Positions 42,755 through 55,252 of a DNA stretch of 64,000 bases are shown here, one piece after another. Within the stretch, counting starts at the first letter, position 1, and the number at the start of each line of letters is the position of its first letter. Source of the DNA: Persicaria tinctoria. Lineage: Eukaryota; Streptophyta; Magnoliopsida; Caryophyllales; Polygonaceae. Position numbers and translations under genes: made by a program. The stretch lies in the NCBI GenBank assembly GCA_037127255.1, contig JBANSL010000007.1:64899038-64963037 (forward strand), given 5' to 3'. Below the pieces are notes generated by a model that was not told the origin of the DNA, did not search any database, and worked only from the letters and a program-made list of their open reading frames with translations.

Positions 42755-43123
42755 CGCGAGCAGCAGCAGTTCTGGTGCAACAGGGCACGCGAGCAGCGAA
42801 GGTGGCGGTTGCTGTGGCCGGCGGCGCCGGTTCGGTGTGGTGGCGTAGCGGCAGCGGCGGCGGCGGTTCAGTCCGGTCGGCGAGGCTCTTCCCTCTCCGG
42901 TTCCCTTCTCTCCTCTCCTCTCTTCAGTTCCCCGAGCGCGCAAGAAGGTAAGAGCGACTAGGGCTAAGTATTTTAACGGTGATTTTTTAATTCTGTCAGT
43001 TTTAACCCATTAGGGGCACGGTGCGAAATTGTACAAACCTCAGGGGTACCGTGCGAATTTAGCAAAACTTCTGTACACCGTGCGAAATACGCAATACCAC
43101 AGGGGTACCAGGCGAAATTTCTG
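42755..43123 (-). repeat. Right terminal inverted repeat of MULE H
   Basis: Inverted copy of 37519-37888 with only a few differences. It lies upstream of the transposase gene, so it probably contains that gene's promoter and leader. Confidence 0.9.
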
Positions 43124-43132
43124 TTTATAAAA

Positions 43133-43502
43133 TCTTGTGTGGAATAACCCTTTCAATGAAACTTGATACAACATTATCTCACAAAAAACAAAAATTGATG
43201 AGTATATCTAACTTCCCTCCAACCCACAATTTATTCTCTTATTACCTAACTAACAATTATAAGCCATATGCATACCTCAAATGTTATCTACAAACTTACA
43301 TACCAAAAGATCATCAGTGAAGATCTCATCTATTCCCTCTTATCTTATCAAATCTTTGAAGTAAGGTTACCCGAAATCGCCTACTCTTCTTCCTCAACGC
43401 CTCCAACTCGCTTACGAGGTAAGTAGAAGCTCAAACTCCGTCATCGACAATGCAGCAGCAGCAGCAGCTTCTTACAGTGAAGATTTCTGTAGAAGTGATT
43501 TC
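43133..43502 (-). other. Probable 3' untranslated/downstream region of the Dof gene
   Basis: 370 bp between the MULE and the Dof stop codon. On the minus strand it contains AATAAA (43230-43235), a possible polyadenylation signal about 270 bp past the stop. It also holds a short GCA repeat (43452-43468). Confidence 0.4.
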
Positions 43503-45174
43503 TCATTCAGCACTCTCATGGAATCTCAAGGAGCGAGAAAACGCAGCCGGGTTGGCTTGCAACACCAAAGAGCTCTCAGCAGCCGAGTTCGTCTCACCGC
43601 CCTTCGCTTGAAACCCTCCAAAGACACCGACTGAGTTGATCGAATCCACTGCTTTCCCGTTCCTGATTCCCAGCGTTGCCCATATGGAGCTCTTTGCTGC
43701 TTCACTCGGATCATCAATCCTCAGTGTCTTCGGCACCAACACCTTTGTTTTCCTTGCGCTCTCTTCTCCACTCTCCTCCTTGTCACAGCTCAGAGACTTG
43801 AAAACATCTCCTTCCCTCGAATGCTTCCCCAGCGGAGAACTAGGGCTCGAGCCAGCCGAAGAGTTGTTAGCTGACATGGCCAGCCATGGGACATTGCAAG
43901 GGCCCCAAAATGGCGGTGCTGCATAGATTGATACCGGAAACCCGGGAGGTGAATAGGAAGCTGGATACCAAGGAGTGGCCGTGTAGCAGGGCACTTGAGG
44001 ACTCAAACCATGGAAACTTTTCTTAGGCGACTTGTCGGCTTCCGGTTGTATGAACCCATTGGGGGCACAATGTGCCGAGTTCTCAGCAATGTTTAGTGCA
44101 GACACCACGGATTCACATAGCGGTGCATCTGAGCCAAACATGAAAGTAGGGTAGACCGTTCCGTTAGTGCTGTCAGGGATAATGATGGGGTGAGGATGCG
44201 GAGAGCTCTTGGCCTTGCGACGGCCAGAGCCAACTGGCACGTTCCTAATCGCCCCACCAGCGGTCCAGTACCGCTGGCAGCCCTTGCAGAAGTGCCGGGG
44301 CTGGTTGACGTTGTAGTTGTTGAAGTAGCAGAACTTGGTATCCATACTGTTGCAGCGCGGACAAGGGAGGATCTTATCAGGCTTCTTCAACGACGTCTCC
44401 TGCGAGCTGCTGCCTTCGCTCTGTTCCTCGTCGTCTTTTAAGGAACCATCATCTGGCTTTGAATCCATAGCTGCATTGCTCTGAACGATTGAAAGCAGTG
44501 CTCAAGAAGAACACGCCGTATCAAGATTAATCTATGTTACACCGAAATATATACGAAAAACACGAAACATATACAATACTGTACTAACTAAAGGAATATC
44601 GATTCGATTATAGTTATCAACTTATCATCATAGTTTTACACAAAGACAGGGGTGACTGTGTTTCCATTTCCTAATTTTCCTAGGAAACTGAATCGGTGAA
44701 TCGGTTCAGAGGTTCAATTGATGTGCAGAAAAACCATTTCTGCAACTGTTAAGGAAACCATGAATCGGAGCAACTCGTTCACTTATTCGTGATTGGAGAA
44801 ACCCTAGCTCAGAGCAGTTTATACAATCCCTAATTCAATAGAGTAATTACAACCCTAACCCTAACCCTACATAGATTAAATTGACAAAATTTTCAGAAAC
44901 AGAAATCGACCCAATTCAATTCATCTGGATTGATCAAACGGGTTGCCATTCAAATCGCAAATAACAAGAAAACACCAACAAACAAAAGTAAACGCACCTT
45001 GCCATGAACGCTTTTGGGTGAAACAGAGCCGTCGGAACATGAGAGGTTGTTGTGATCGGAGTTGCCATCACAATCAAGAAGAACGAGATCAGCACCACCA
45101 CCACGCGGAGGGAGCGAAACATCGTTGTTGGAAGGCAATTGAATCGTCTTCCCAAACAGCTTAACCTCAGACAT
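43503..45174 (-). CDS. Dof-type zinc finger transcription factor, cyclic Dof factor (CDF) group
   Basis: Two exons: 45174-44998 and 44480-43503, with intron 44481-44997 (GT...AG) in frame, giving 384 residues. The start ATG 45172-45174 gives [14 protein letters not shown], the N-terminal motif of CDF proteins. The Dof domain (about residues 96-150) has the C-X2-C-X21-C-X2-C finger (CPRC ... CKGC) and ends R-Y-W-T-A-G-G-x5-V-P-V-G-S-G-R-R-K. Two C-terminal CDF blocks are present: [19 protein letters not shown] at about 306-324 and [17 protein letters not shown] at the end. These are the regions known to bind FKF1/GIGANTEA in Arabidopsis. CDF proteins act in the nucleus on AAAG sites and repress CO/FT-type flowering genes or tune nitrogen and stress responses. 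No damage is seen. Which CDF orthologue this is cannot be told. Confidence 0.93.
44851..44869. repeat. Telomere-like triplet (telo-box) in the Dof intron
   Basis: AACCCTAACCCTAACCCTA, three units, within the intron and about 130 bases downstream of the first exon in transcription order. Telo-boxes (AAACCCTAA) near plant gene starts are known regulatory motifs. Here the unit is six bases (CCCTAA). Confidence 0.6.
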
Positions 45175-45480
45175 TTCTGAAACCAACTACAAGCAAAACC
45201 TCCTCTGTTTTTTTTTCTCCCACAGAGAGACAAACTATGCAGCTTATCTACTTCTATTTCTTTACCTTGTCCGTTTTGTCGGTCTCGACCCCTAATTTAA
45301 CCTAATGGAAGCATTTGTTTGTATCCTGTTTCTGGAATTGGAAATCCAAGCGGTTTCAGAGAGATGCAAAGTGGTGTAAAACAGAGGGAAGGAGGGAGGG
45401 AGGGAGAGGGAGAGGGAGAAGAAATTGAAAGGTGTGTGCTTTTTGAGTCATCAATGGAAAGGAGCGTTGGCAGCCACAAG
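45175..45480 (-). promoter_or_regulatory. Leader/promoter-proximal region of the Dof gene with G/C-skewed tract
   Basis: Upstream of the start codon the minus strand has T-rich and CT-rich leader-like DNA. At 45386-45416 the plus strand has seven G-runs (GGGA-type repeats), so the coding strand carries a CCCTCC-type microsatellite. CT-rich stretches are common in plant leaders. No confident TATA box could be picked. Confidence 0.4.
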
Positions 45481-46977
45481 TTCATGTGGCCTTAACAGAG
45501 ATCTTTAGGGAGGAGATTCAGCTCTCTCTTTCCTCCTTTTGGATTTTGATTCTCTGCTTTTCCCCCCTTTCCACCCCTTCTTTTTCTTTTGATCACACAC
45601 ACGAATTTCATTGGCCCTCTAATTTGGGGGTATTTCCAATATGTACCCTGTATTTTGCTTTTCTTTACATTTCGTTGCTCAAACTTTACAAATTGCACCA
45701 AACAATTACACTCCAAAGTCATTACAAATTATTTTTTACTGGAAAATAGTTTGGTTTCAAATTTTATTCTCATTTTTCCATGTAAGAAATAAGGATTTTT
45801 ATTTTTAGTTAAAATTATTCTAAATAATATCCGATCTTCTTGATGCTTCAAATTCCAAACTCATGGCCTTACTTGGTTTGATTATCTTTCCTATCTAAGT
45901 AAACTTCTTGTCACAAAATTTGGACTACGCTCTTTCCCATTGTAGTGTTATGAATTTTGATCATTTTTTTAAGATTTCATTTGTTGTTTGACCAAAAATG
46001 GAAATAGTTATCTATGTCCAAAAGAAAATTCAATATTTCTATCCACCGTATATGATAAACTTAATTGAGAAAGATTTCATATCAAATATAGTATCGATCA
46101 TAAGAAAGCAATTAAAAAAAAGGTCTTTCTATTCTATACTTTTAGGACATAGGATAAGAATATCTATCTGGAAAAATTCTCTATCAAATAAAAAAGTAAT
46201 CATAGAAGAGCAATATTACGAAAAACTAAAATAATTTAAATTTAGGAATCTTCGGGGAATAGGATATAAAACCCGTTAAAAAACCAAAATAATTTAATTT
46301 TGCAAATTCTTTCTAAACAAACTTCTTATTCTATACCTTTGTGTATATGATAGAAAAGCCGAAAATTTGAACTTTTCTTAGGAGATATGCCTTGTTTAGT
46401 TGATATTTTATGAAGATTCTTATTAGCTCCTTTTAATCATAAAAATAATGATATTATAAGCAATTTATATATTGTGTCAAACCCATGAAATTCCAATCAC
46501 TTTTCGGTTTTTAATTAAAAAAAGATTATATTTGTCTTAAATAAACTTTTTACAATATCATATTGATAGAAAGTGCTAACTAAAAGTCTATAATTAAACT
46601 TCAATATTTTGTGACATTAGTTATAAACTTCGTTTGTTTTCACCTCAGCCATTATTTGAATTATATATATATTTCAATATTTGGTAGAGAATGCAACCTC
46701 ATAGTATATAGTAATATTTAATAGGAAGCAAGTAGGCAAAGCATGTTTGGTATTTGGGCCTCCCATTGCCCCCTATCCTTTCACTTAATTACATGAAATT
46801 TCAAATCAATGAATTGGCAAACATTGTCATCTACTTCTTGGTCTACATTGATTTGTAAATGTATAAAGAAAAGAAACCATCCTGCAAAACGCTAAATTAA
46901 AGAACACTTCAAACATTTCACTTTAGTTCCTTTTTTTTAAAGGATTTTTCTAATATATTTATTTTGGTAGAACATGA

Positions 46978-47031
<54 letters not shown>

Positions 47032-48207
47032 CAATCTAAAAAGAAAATATGTTTCTTAGAAAATAAAAAAAAAATTATGTTTTAAATTCCAAAAAAGCAT
47101 CGATCAATATGATATTTTTCACGCAGTTTTATTTTTAGAAGAAAAAGCATTAATATTTTTGAAAATAAACTGAGTATAAATTAATACTATAACTGGTACG
47201 ATTTGTGGCTCGTCTTGGATCCCCTCGAGTCCTCGACTTGTTTCCCTGACTGACGTCTTTTATGAGTTACTTTAGGTTCTTTTTCATCTGTGTTGAATTG
47301 TGTTTTTAATATGTTGTAGTTTGACGGTTAAATCATCTACCGATTCGTCCGATTTTTGAGTCATGAGACAACTAGTTGTCTTATTTCTCAAATACTCCAC
47401 TTAACTAAGTAAAAAAAATTGTAAGTTTTGAAGAAATGACACGTGGCAGCTGACTAGTGCGGCCCCCCACGTTGATGGTTTCATGCACAGCGGTTTGGGG
47501 TGTGGGCCCAACATGTAGGTTAGGTTCCCTGAAGAAACGATGCTAAAATCTCATGGTTTACATTTTGTGTCAGCCAAACGGGGCCTTAAGATAGAATCAG
47601 CTACTAGTGGCTCTCCTTTCGCCCTTCTCAATGGCTGCCACGTGTGATTCTCCAGCAATTCAAGTAATTTGGAGCCACATCTTTTTCTTTTCCCTTTTTC
47701 TTTCTTATTTTATTCCACTAAATTAAATTTGGGGATTTCCATATTGCGCAAAATATTTTTTGAATTCCAAGTGACGTATCATATAATTTGTACAGTAGAC
47801 CAAAACATGCTTTAACTTTTGGAGTAGTTAGAAGTTTTTAGGGATGTTTAGGTATTAAGAATTTAAGCAAACTAAACTTTCTAATCTAAATATCTTGAGA
47901 AAAACAATTTTAAATAATATGAAGTATCAACTATAAATCCGGAAAGGCGAAAATAGTACAAAATTTCAAAATAAGAATTAATGTCCATTCTCATATTAAT
48001 AAAGTGAATATCTCATCAAACCTTCCTGAATATCTAAATGATTTTTCTCTGCTTGTGAAGGTTTAATAAGTGATTTTGTTTTAGGTTGTACAAAATTTAT
48101 ATGGTTAGATGAATGTTTCCATAGGAATCCTACTTGATGGCTTGATGCAGTGAGAACAGAAGAAAAAGCCCAATGTTTCAAATTTGACCATAATATTTAA
48201 CTTAATA
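45481..48207. other. Intergenic AT-rich DNA
   Basis: No gene recognised. It contains an (AT)21 microsatellite (46986-47027), two ACGTG-type motifs (ACACGTGGC at 47439-47447 and CCACGTGT at 47638-47645), and a 78-codon AT-rich frame at 45998-46234 of unknown status. The region 47440-47650 is GC-richer and may be an old repeat. Confidence 0.5.
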
Positions 48208-48445
48208 CTCCCTCTGTTAATTAAAACTTGTCGTTTACTATTCATGCACGCTTTTTTAGAACGATAAAAACTATATAAAATATTAACCTTTTTTTAAAAT
48301 TTGTTTTTATAAATTCATACTTAATAGTATTAAGTATGGATTTATAAAAACAAATTTTAAAAAAAGTTAATATTTTATATAGTTTTTAACACCTAAAAAT
48401 GCGTGCGTGAATAGTAAAACGTCAAGTTTTAATTAACGGAGGGAG
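48208..48445. mobile_element. Stowaway-type MITE (copy 2, strongly palindromic)
   Basis: 238 bp with ends CTCCCTCTGTTAATTAAAAC and, inverted, CTCCCTCCGTTAATTAAAAC, and TA duplication (48206-48207 and 48446-48447). Almost the whole element is one inverted repeat folding around about 48327 (AATAGTATT), so a transcript would form a long hairpin. Confidence 0.9.
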
Positions 48446-50104
48446 TATATATATACACTATTTGATGTTATTTTTCTATATATGAAGTTCGAGGTCCAAG
48501 CACCAATTCTCACCTTGACATGTCATAAATAGAGGGGTACTAAATGAAATTCCAAAATCAATTAGTAACCAAATAGAATTTACCTGAATTAGAAGATCAA
48601 TAATAATTTACCAAATAAATTGTTTAATATTTTGTATTTCCTTTTTCCCAACTTGGTGTTATCCATTATTGATAAGCATTTTTGGTAGCATTTTCTACAA
48701 ATCCAAAAAGTAAGTGTCGAGTCAAGGGTTGGGTGGGTGGCCCATGCCAGTGCCTCCCCCATTAATAAACCCCAATTTTAAAAGCTAGATTTGGATTGGT
48801 GAAAGTTAATGACGTGACATTATCCTAAAATTTTAATTGACCATTAATCGGTTCTGATCGCCTTTATTTTAGGATTAGGAAGGATGTGATACTTCCGAAA
48901 GTTATTCAATAAATCCATCAATTTCATTTCGAATTTCATCTAAACAAAGTTGGGGGAATTTGGATGATTCTTTTCCACTTTGATGTTTATTTTAAAACTA
49001 GGTAAACCACACAAAAATACCACTTATTTAAATTAGGGAAAACAAAAATTTTAATTAATATCAATGGGTTTATCTTGAAATATCCGGCCAATAATAATGA
49101 GGAAAGATAACTTGATTAAAGATTAAAATGACACATAACATCTCCATAACACTAGCTCTTCCATCAGCGTATTAAAGGTTTTTGAAATCTCTTATCCATC
49201 TCTAGGACTTTAAAGAGGGGAAGGAACTCCAAAATCATCTATCATCAAACTCTCAATCACCACTGTTCAACATCCCTAGCGGCGTCCACTGTCGCCGACA
49301 GACCACCACCAAAAGCCCTGTATCACCACCACTGACTAGTCCTTCGAGACGACTTAGTGTGTATGGCAAATCTAGCTCATTCGAGAGACCAACTATCCCT
49401 TAGGGAACTCTAAATTCTAAAATCATCCAGTGGGATACTAGACCCAACATATTCGAAGACAAAATCATGACTCAACGAACTGCGTAAAAGTAGATTAATC
49501 TGGTGTTGACGGTGGAGCAATATTTCATCAACTTTCTTGTTTGTCAACGCCTCCGCCCTCTTTTTCCAACCACCACCACCAAGCATCTTATTGGACTTCA
49601 AGGAGTGGTCTCGAAGGATCAAGGAGTCCCAAATTTCACAAAAAAAAAAAACATTTTTATTTTACTTTAATTATTTCATACATTTCTAATACTTGTTCTC
49701 CAAGTATTGTGAAAATAATTTAAATAAAATAAAATAAAACCAACTATAAACCATTTAGCTTATTATACAATCAATCCAAATCATACAATTTGCCCGATGT
49801 TCATGGTGAGGGCTATTTTTGTCCGAAAAAAATAGGATAGACTTTTTTTTTTAAAAAAAAAAACAAAACCAGGTATGTGGACACTCCTTTAATTAGAGTG
49901 GGTTAAAGAGACCGTGGAGCAAATTTTCTCATATATTGCATCTTGTATGCAATTTGTTGTTAATTCGTTATACCACATATTTATTATTTTTAAAAATAAT
50001 AAAAAAAAAAGGTAAATGAATTTTAAAAAGTTAAAGAGAACACTAAAGTTGTCTAATTTAGTTGGTGAAAAGAAGAGAAGGAAGGAAAAAGGATGCAAGA
50101 GGTC
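48446..50104. other. Intergenic DNA, no confident gene
   Basis: AT-rich with one GC-richer section (49196-49640). On the minus strand it has a 70-codon frame (49410-49622) with a basic, Gly-rich N-terminus and no recognised domain. It may be a gene remnant. Confidence 0.45.
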
Positions 50105-50249
50105 ATGTATTCTGATAGATTACATAGGTCTCCTAATGTATAGTGAGCTCAAAGTCCAATAAGACCCAATACCTTTGTAACATATATATATGTTTATCAA
50201 TGAATGGAAACCCTTGAGAAGGACTTTACATCAATTCTACAGATCTACA

Positions 50250-50260
50250 TGGTATCAGAG
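50250..50260 (+). promoter_or_regulatory. Initiator-Met primer-binding site, first copy
   Basis: TGGTATCAGAG directly after CTACA. Confidence 0.6.
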
Positions 50261-50557
50261 TGGTTAGCCTAACGGCCCGTGTCGATCCTAGTCTGGGTTA
50301 TCCAGTTGTCCAAGTCTCAACTATATGGTCATTCCTAATTGGACTTGCGGGGGTGTGTTAGAGATATGAATGAGACTAAAAGTGTCCCACATCGAAAAGT
50401 TGAACATAACAAACCCTAGTATATGAGTCGGTGGGCTACTCCTTCTATTGCCAATTGGTTTTAGAATGGAACCTCACTCGGCTTATGTGCTAGGCTACTA
50501 GCGCATGTGCGCCCGTGCACATGACCCCCGGTCATCGGTCCGAGTCGGACTTTGATA

Positions 50558-50569
50558 TGGTATCAGAGC
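50558..50569 (+). promoter_or_regulatory. Initiator-Met primer-binding site, second copy
   Basis: TGGTATCAGAGC, 308 bases after the first copy. Confidence 0.7.
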
Positions 50570-50990
50570 CTTTTTCTTCATAACGTAACCCTAAATTGAT
50601 CTTCTCGTCTCACCGGTCTTCTTCTTCCTCCGACTTTCCCCCTCACCGTCGTCGTCATCCTCTTCACCAGTCCAGTCTCCTCCTCCTTCTTCTTCAGATC
50701 CCGCCCCTTCCCCGCTGCCAGCCACCCCTCTCGGCCGCACATTGCGCCCCAAGCCGAAACCAGGTCCGCAACCCCTCTCCAATCTCCCGCTCCCTCGCTG
50801 TCGCCCCCGCTCCCTGATGTCCCTTGCCCAGAACCACTGACTTCACCAGATCTGGCCTCCTGCAACCCGGATCCGCCACCCAAAGCCCGGTTTCCCCCCC
50901 TCCGAGCATCTCAACCGCCGCCGCCCCTCCCGCCAGCCACCCCCTCCTTTGTCTCGCTCCCTCCCTCCCACCTCTGAGTGACCCATCCGG

Positions 50991-53871
50991 TGTAATGGCC
51001 CGGGATTATGATTCCCGGGTTACGTTTCGAGGGATGAAACCCCTCGTTAGGATCTTGCTCCCCGAGTACAGGTTGAAGGTTTGAAATTCTATTCTAACAT
51101 TTTGAAGTGGGATTTCATACCCAAAATTCGAAGGGATCGTTGGAATCCCCGGGGAAGTTCCCTGTACCTGTCGTAAGTCTAAGCGTGAAAACCCAAAGAT
51201 CACACAAATAGCGGAAGTAAAGCATAATACAAAGGGGTGCCACGGCAGAGCCGAGTCAAAATATAATCAACCATTCAAATTCGAGCCGTAATTAAATTGG
51301 TGAAGTTGGAATCTCAACTCTCTCTTTCCGTCATGTTAGACCCAGCAGTCATGGACTCAAATCAGCATCAATAGTAGTAAGCATAACGGATACCTAAAAA
51401 AAATGATATGGGGCGGGATCAGATCGATGCCCACTTTAGCTCTGCATCCCAACCTTAAGCACACATATACGCTATACCTAATAAAGATGCTTCTAGATGC
51501 ATTGCGGGATATTAACACACTAACATGCTCCTAAGATCAAGTGCATAATAATAATAAGGCCTTAGCACAGAATACCAAGTGGTATATCCCTCTCCTACCT
51601 CCACCCCTTCCGATAGGTGGAGACGGGCCACCTCGTGAATGCATTCATTCATAATAGGGCGGCACGCATGCCTAACCCGCTCCACAATAAAGCCCGCAGA
51701 CATCTCATAATATAAGGAAGTGCATGACTCGATTGACTCAGGACGGGACCCGATGAGACTGGGTCGTCCTATGACCCTAGCAATGACTCTAGTTACTTCA
51801 CAGATAACGGCCGTTCTGTTTACATACGCATAAAGAAATAGGATGCTCAACGATCAATGCAACCTAGCATGGTACTACATGGCATGCTGATCATGAATGC
51901 AACACCTAGTATATCATGCACCTAAAGCAGAGAATAGCTCTATTCAATCTGAGTAAGCTCCGAAGAGACTTACCTGGAAGTGCAGAACAGCAAAAGGCAA
52001 CAACTAGGTATACAGAAAGCCGACATGTCACAGATGATCACCTAACACGTATATAAGTAATACAAATAAGTCTACTTCTAATGTTTCTTAAGCATATAAT
52101 ATCACACACAAGTTATCAAATTTATTCGCCAAGTTAGGCAAGGTAATGCATTTTCCCAAGATTTCCAAAAACTCTTTTAAAACCTCAAGTTAGATCAAAT
52201 CACTATTCAAACGCTTTCTCAATCAACCAGAAAATCCATTTATAAACATTACCCTTTCATCAAGTCATTTTATTAGTATTTCAAAACAAATCCGACAAGT
52301 TAGAATATTTCCCAAAATCCACTTTTTTAATTTTATTAAATCCATTTCCAACCTTTAAGACCTTTTCCAACTCCAAGTCCAAATATTATACTTTAAATCT
52401 CAATAATAATATAACTAAATATATTATATTCCATTTAGTTAAGATATTTTATATCAAAATATACATAAGTCTTAAAAATCCATTTTCCATTTAAACACAT
52501 TTTACCCAAAGAATTAGGCCCAAGGAAATAGGCCCAATCTTCCTTAAAATTTCGGATCCAATAGCCCATACCCAATCTTTTTATTAAATGGTGAACCGGT
52601 TTTCTTTTTATTAAATGGTGAACCGGACCAAAACAAAAAGAAAACAAAACCCAAACCGGTGGGCACTGTTCATCTCCCTCACATGTACCCCTGCGTTCGA
52701 AAGAAGAAGGAAAGGTGGGAGCTTTGGAGCTCGCCGGCGACGATGCTAAGCTCCGACCACGAAGACGACCCCCACCCGACACAGACAGGAACAAAAGAAG
52801 GAAGGAGGAGGAAGAAGCTCACCGAGGGGGGGTCTCGAAGGCTTCGCCGGAAATCTCCGTCGGGGCACGATTCGGCTTCGTCGGCGCCGGAATCAACGAG
52901 CTCGCCTGGGGAGGGATTGGTAGAGATCTAAAGGTTTGACCTTTATGGAGATTTGAAGGCAAAGGAGGAGGAAGAGGAGCCTTACCACCAGTTTTGGGTG
53001 AAACAGGGAAAGGAGATGACGATGGCGTCGGCGGCCGGCTCCTGTGCGGCTCCTTCATCTGTTTGTGGCTGCTGGAAGCTCCGAGAAGTATCGAGGCTGC
53101 TGCTCCGACGACAGCAAGGGTCGGCGGTGATGGTGCTCGGGGGACGTCGAGGAGAGTGAGATGGAGCTCTTGCTGCCTGGAGATCGGAAACAGGGGCGGG
53201 AGGCTCGGGGATGCTCGGCCGGTGCTCAGCGTGGCTGCTCGTGGTGGTGGTGGGATGGAGTAGCGGTGACGGTGGTTGAGCGGGCAGAGCTCACGGAACA
53301 GGGAAGATAATGGGGGAGAAGGGCCAAAGGGGGGTTTGTTTTCTTTTGGATTTGAATAAAGGATAAAGAGGTGAGGTATGAAATTGGAATCAGCAGGAGG
53401 GGGTGGGCAGTGGTTTGACTGGGAATTCAGCAGAAGACAAGGAAAGGCAAGGGTAAGGTAAGAGCTTGTCTGATTCACGGGTGCACTAACGTGTTCAACC
53501 CAGTCTTCATCCCTAAATATCCCAACATCCATTTCAACTTTATCTTTAACTATCCCAAAATGAGATTCGAAATTACCCGAAAACAGATTCTAGAACCCGC
53601 TCTCTCGATCTCGTTCCTATTCCGACTCGATTAAAATATTTTTATGATTTTCAAATCCGAATTTAATAATGAAATCCGAACATCATTTCAAATTCTTGGC
53701 ATATAAAAGCGAAATACAATCTATTTTGCATAATTTTAAAATTTAGTCAGATTCCGCTTTAATAGTTTCGAGTTCTATTTATTAAATTGATGACAAGTTT
53801 TCCTTAAGATATCCGATTGAAATTCAATTTTTTTTTTCAAAAGTTATGATTCAAAAATCCGGGCCTTTACA
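50991..53871 (-). repeat. 3' LTR of element J
   Basis: Nearly identical to 59880-62762. The ORF of 237 codons on the minus strand (52819-53532) is Pro/Ser-rich and is broken in the other LTR, so it is not taken as a gene. The same holds for 51512-51850 and 52435-52794. Confidence 0.9.
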
Positions 53872-55252
53872 TCATCCACCTCTAAAAACAAGTCTCGTCC
53901 CCGAGACTAAAGCCAAAGCAAGGTAGGGGATGGAGTTTGAAATGTTGAGTCTAAGGACCATGTCCAAGGATCTTGTAATCATCTCGGTTGCGTCTTCCGA
54001 GATTCTCACAACATCCTAGTCACGGTCGTGACATCTCTAATTGGTCTTGACAAGTATGCAATAAGCGCCCCTATCACATCCTCGCTTCGACTTTTCGGAT
54101 ATAGCACAACTCTAAAAGTTCTACAATATCATCACTAGGTCTTAGCAAGCACCCTACAAGCGCCCTCATAAAATACTTGTATCCACTTCGTGAGGTATCA
54201 TAGAGTTGCCCGGGTTTGAAAAGTTTCAAAGGGGATTCCGCAATTGAAGAAAAAGATTGGCCTCAAAATCGTTGAAATTCTCGATCGTGTTCGGTCTTCC
54301 CAAATCCAAGTTAGTCCTTTTCGAAACTGTTCTAAACCTCTCAAAAACAAGCAAAACCTCTCGACTTCAAAACCATCCGATGTTTTTTATTTATTTATTT
54401 ATTTTTAAAAATCCGAGTTAGTCGTTTCCAAACTCTTTCAAAACCCCTTTAAATCCCAAGTTAGTCAAGCAAGTTCAGAATTCAGGAGGTGGAATCATCC
54501 ACCTCTAAAGGCTAATCCCATATTCTCTTCCTAGGTTCCAATCTCAAAAGCAATTCCGATCTACGAATTTCTAGTCATTATCAGAATCGATATAACCAAG
54601 ACATGCCACCTCATAAACAACCAACCATCAAGATTAGACACGCCAAAACCATAACATGAATAACAATCCATCAGCATGGCCGCATACTAGTATATTGGAA
54701 CGTCACACTTAACCTTATCATTTCATGTCATAGGTGTCAACAAATAAGAATGCATCAAGCAGGAATATCATTTTTGAAAGGGCAACACACAACCACATCA
54801 AGCCTCAACCATAGCAAATCTCATCAGCATGGTCTCCTACTTAGCACTACCAATATAGCAGAATTTATCACAATAGGTGTGCCAATCTAATAGAACAACA
54901 ACCAGTTGGCACAACAAATCCATTCCTACAAGGTTCAGTAAGCCAAGATATTCATCATTTTCATAGCCAAGGCTCTAACTCAAGATCCATTTTCGAAATA
55001 TCAATGCATAGAGGTATCGCCACAATCACATTTCAGTAATTCAATGTTCAAGTTATCAACATAGAACTTGTCATGCTCTCATGGTTCAACAATAGCAAAG
55101 TCTAACAACATAGCAAGCACACATTATATCACGTCAATCATTTAACTTAACAGGACATCGTATATCATTATATCAGGATAGCATGCATCTTATATTATGG
55201 ACCCTACATGCTACTATCATTTAGTCTCCAAGTATTTCACATCAGTATAATA

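Larger units (their letters stand above)
37519..43123 (-). mobile_element. Element H: Mutator-like element (MULE) with transposase gene
   Basis: 5,605 bp with long terminal inverted repeats (37519-37888 and 42755-43123) and a perfect 9-bp TSD TTTATAAAA (37510-37518 and 43124-43132). The ends are CGGAAATTTCGCC and, inverted, CAGAAATTTCGCC. The element carries a mudrA-like transposase gene on the minus strand. The structure is that of an autonomous element, now damaged by two nonsense codons. It lies about 380 bp downstream of the stop codon of the Dof gene. Confidence 0.93.
50105..50990 (+). mobile_element. Copia-type remnant I, 5' part (two primer sites and Pro/Ser-rich leader)
   Basis: A short LTR-like end (...TTCTACAGATCTACA) is followed by TGGTATCAGAG (50250-50260). 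A GCGGGGGTG polypurine-like stretch and TGTTAGAGATATGAATGAG (an LTR-like start, about 50358) follow, then a second primer site TGGTATCAGAGC (50558-50569). Behind it is CT-rich, Pro/Ser-coding DNA like the leader or N-terminal gag of some Copia elements, but no proven Gag domain. The layout suggests a TRIM-like or tandem arrangement. The LARD J insertion cuts it at 50990. Confidence 0.5.

Noticed and set aside
45998..46234. 78-codon ORF, basic and AT-rich, superficially organelle-like
   Set aside because: I could not match it to a plastid or mitochondrial gene I know, and it is short and AT-rich. Left as intergenic; a plastid search would settle it.
47439..47645. ACGTG-box pair as a promoter
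   Set aside because: No gene starts nearby on either strand, and single short motifs are expected by chance.
52819..53532. 237-codon Pro/Ser-rich ORF in the 3' LTR of element J
   Set aside because: The equivalent frame in the other LTR is broken by a single-base difference, so it is likely open by composition and chance.
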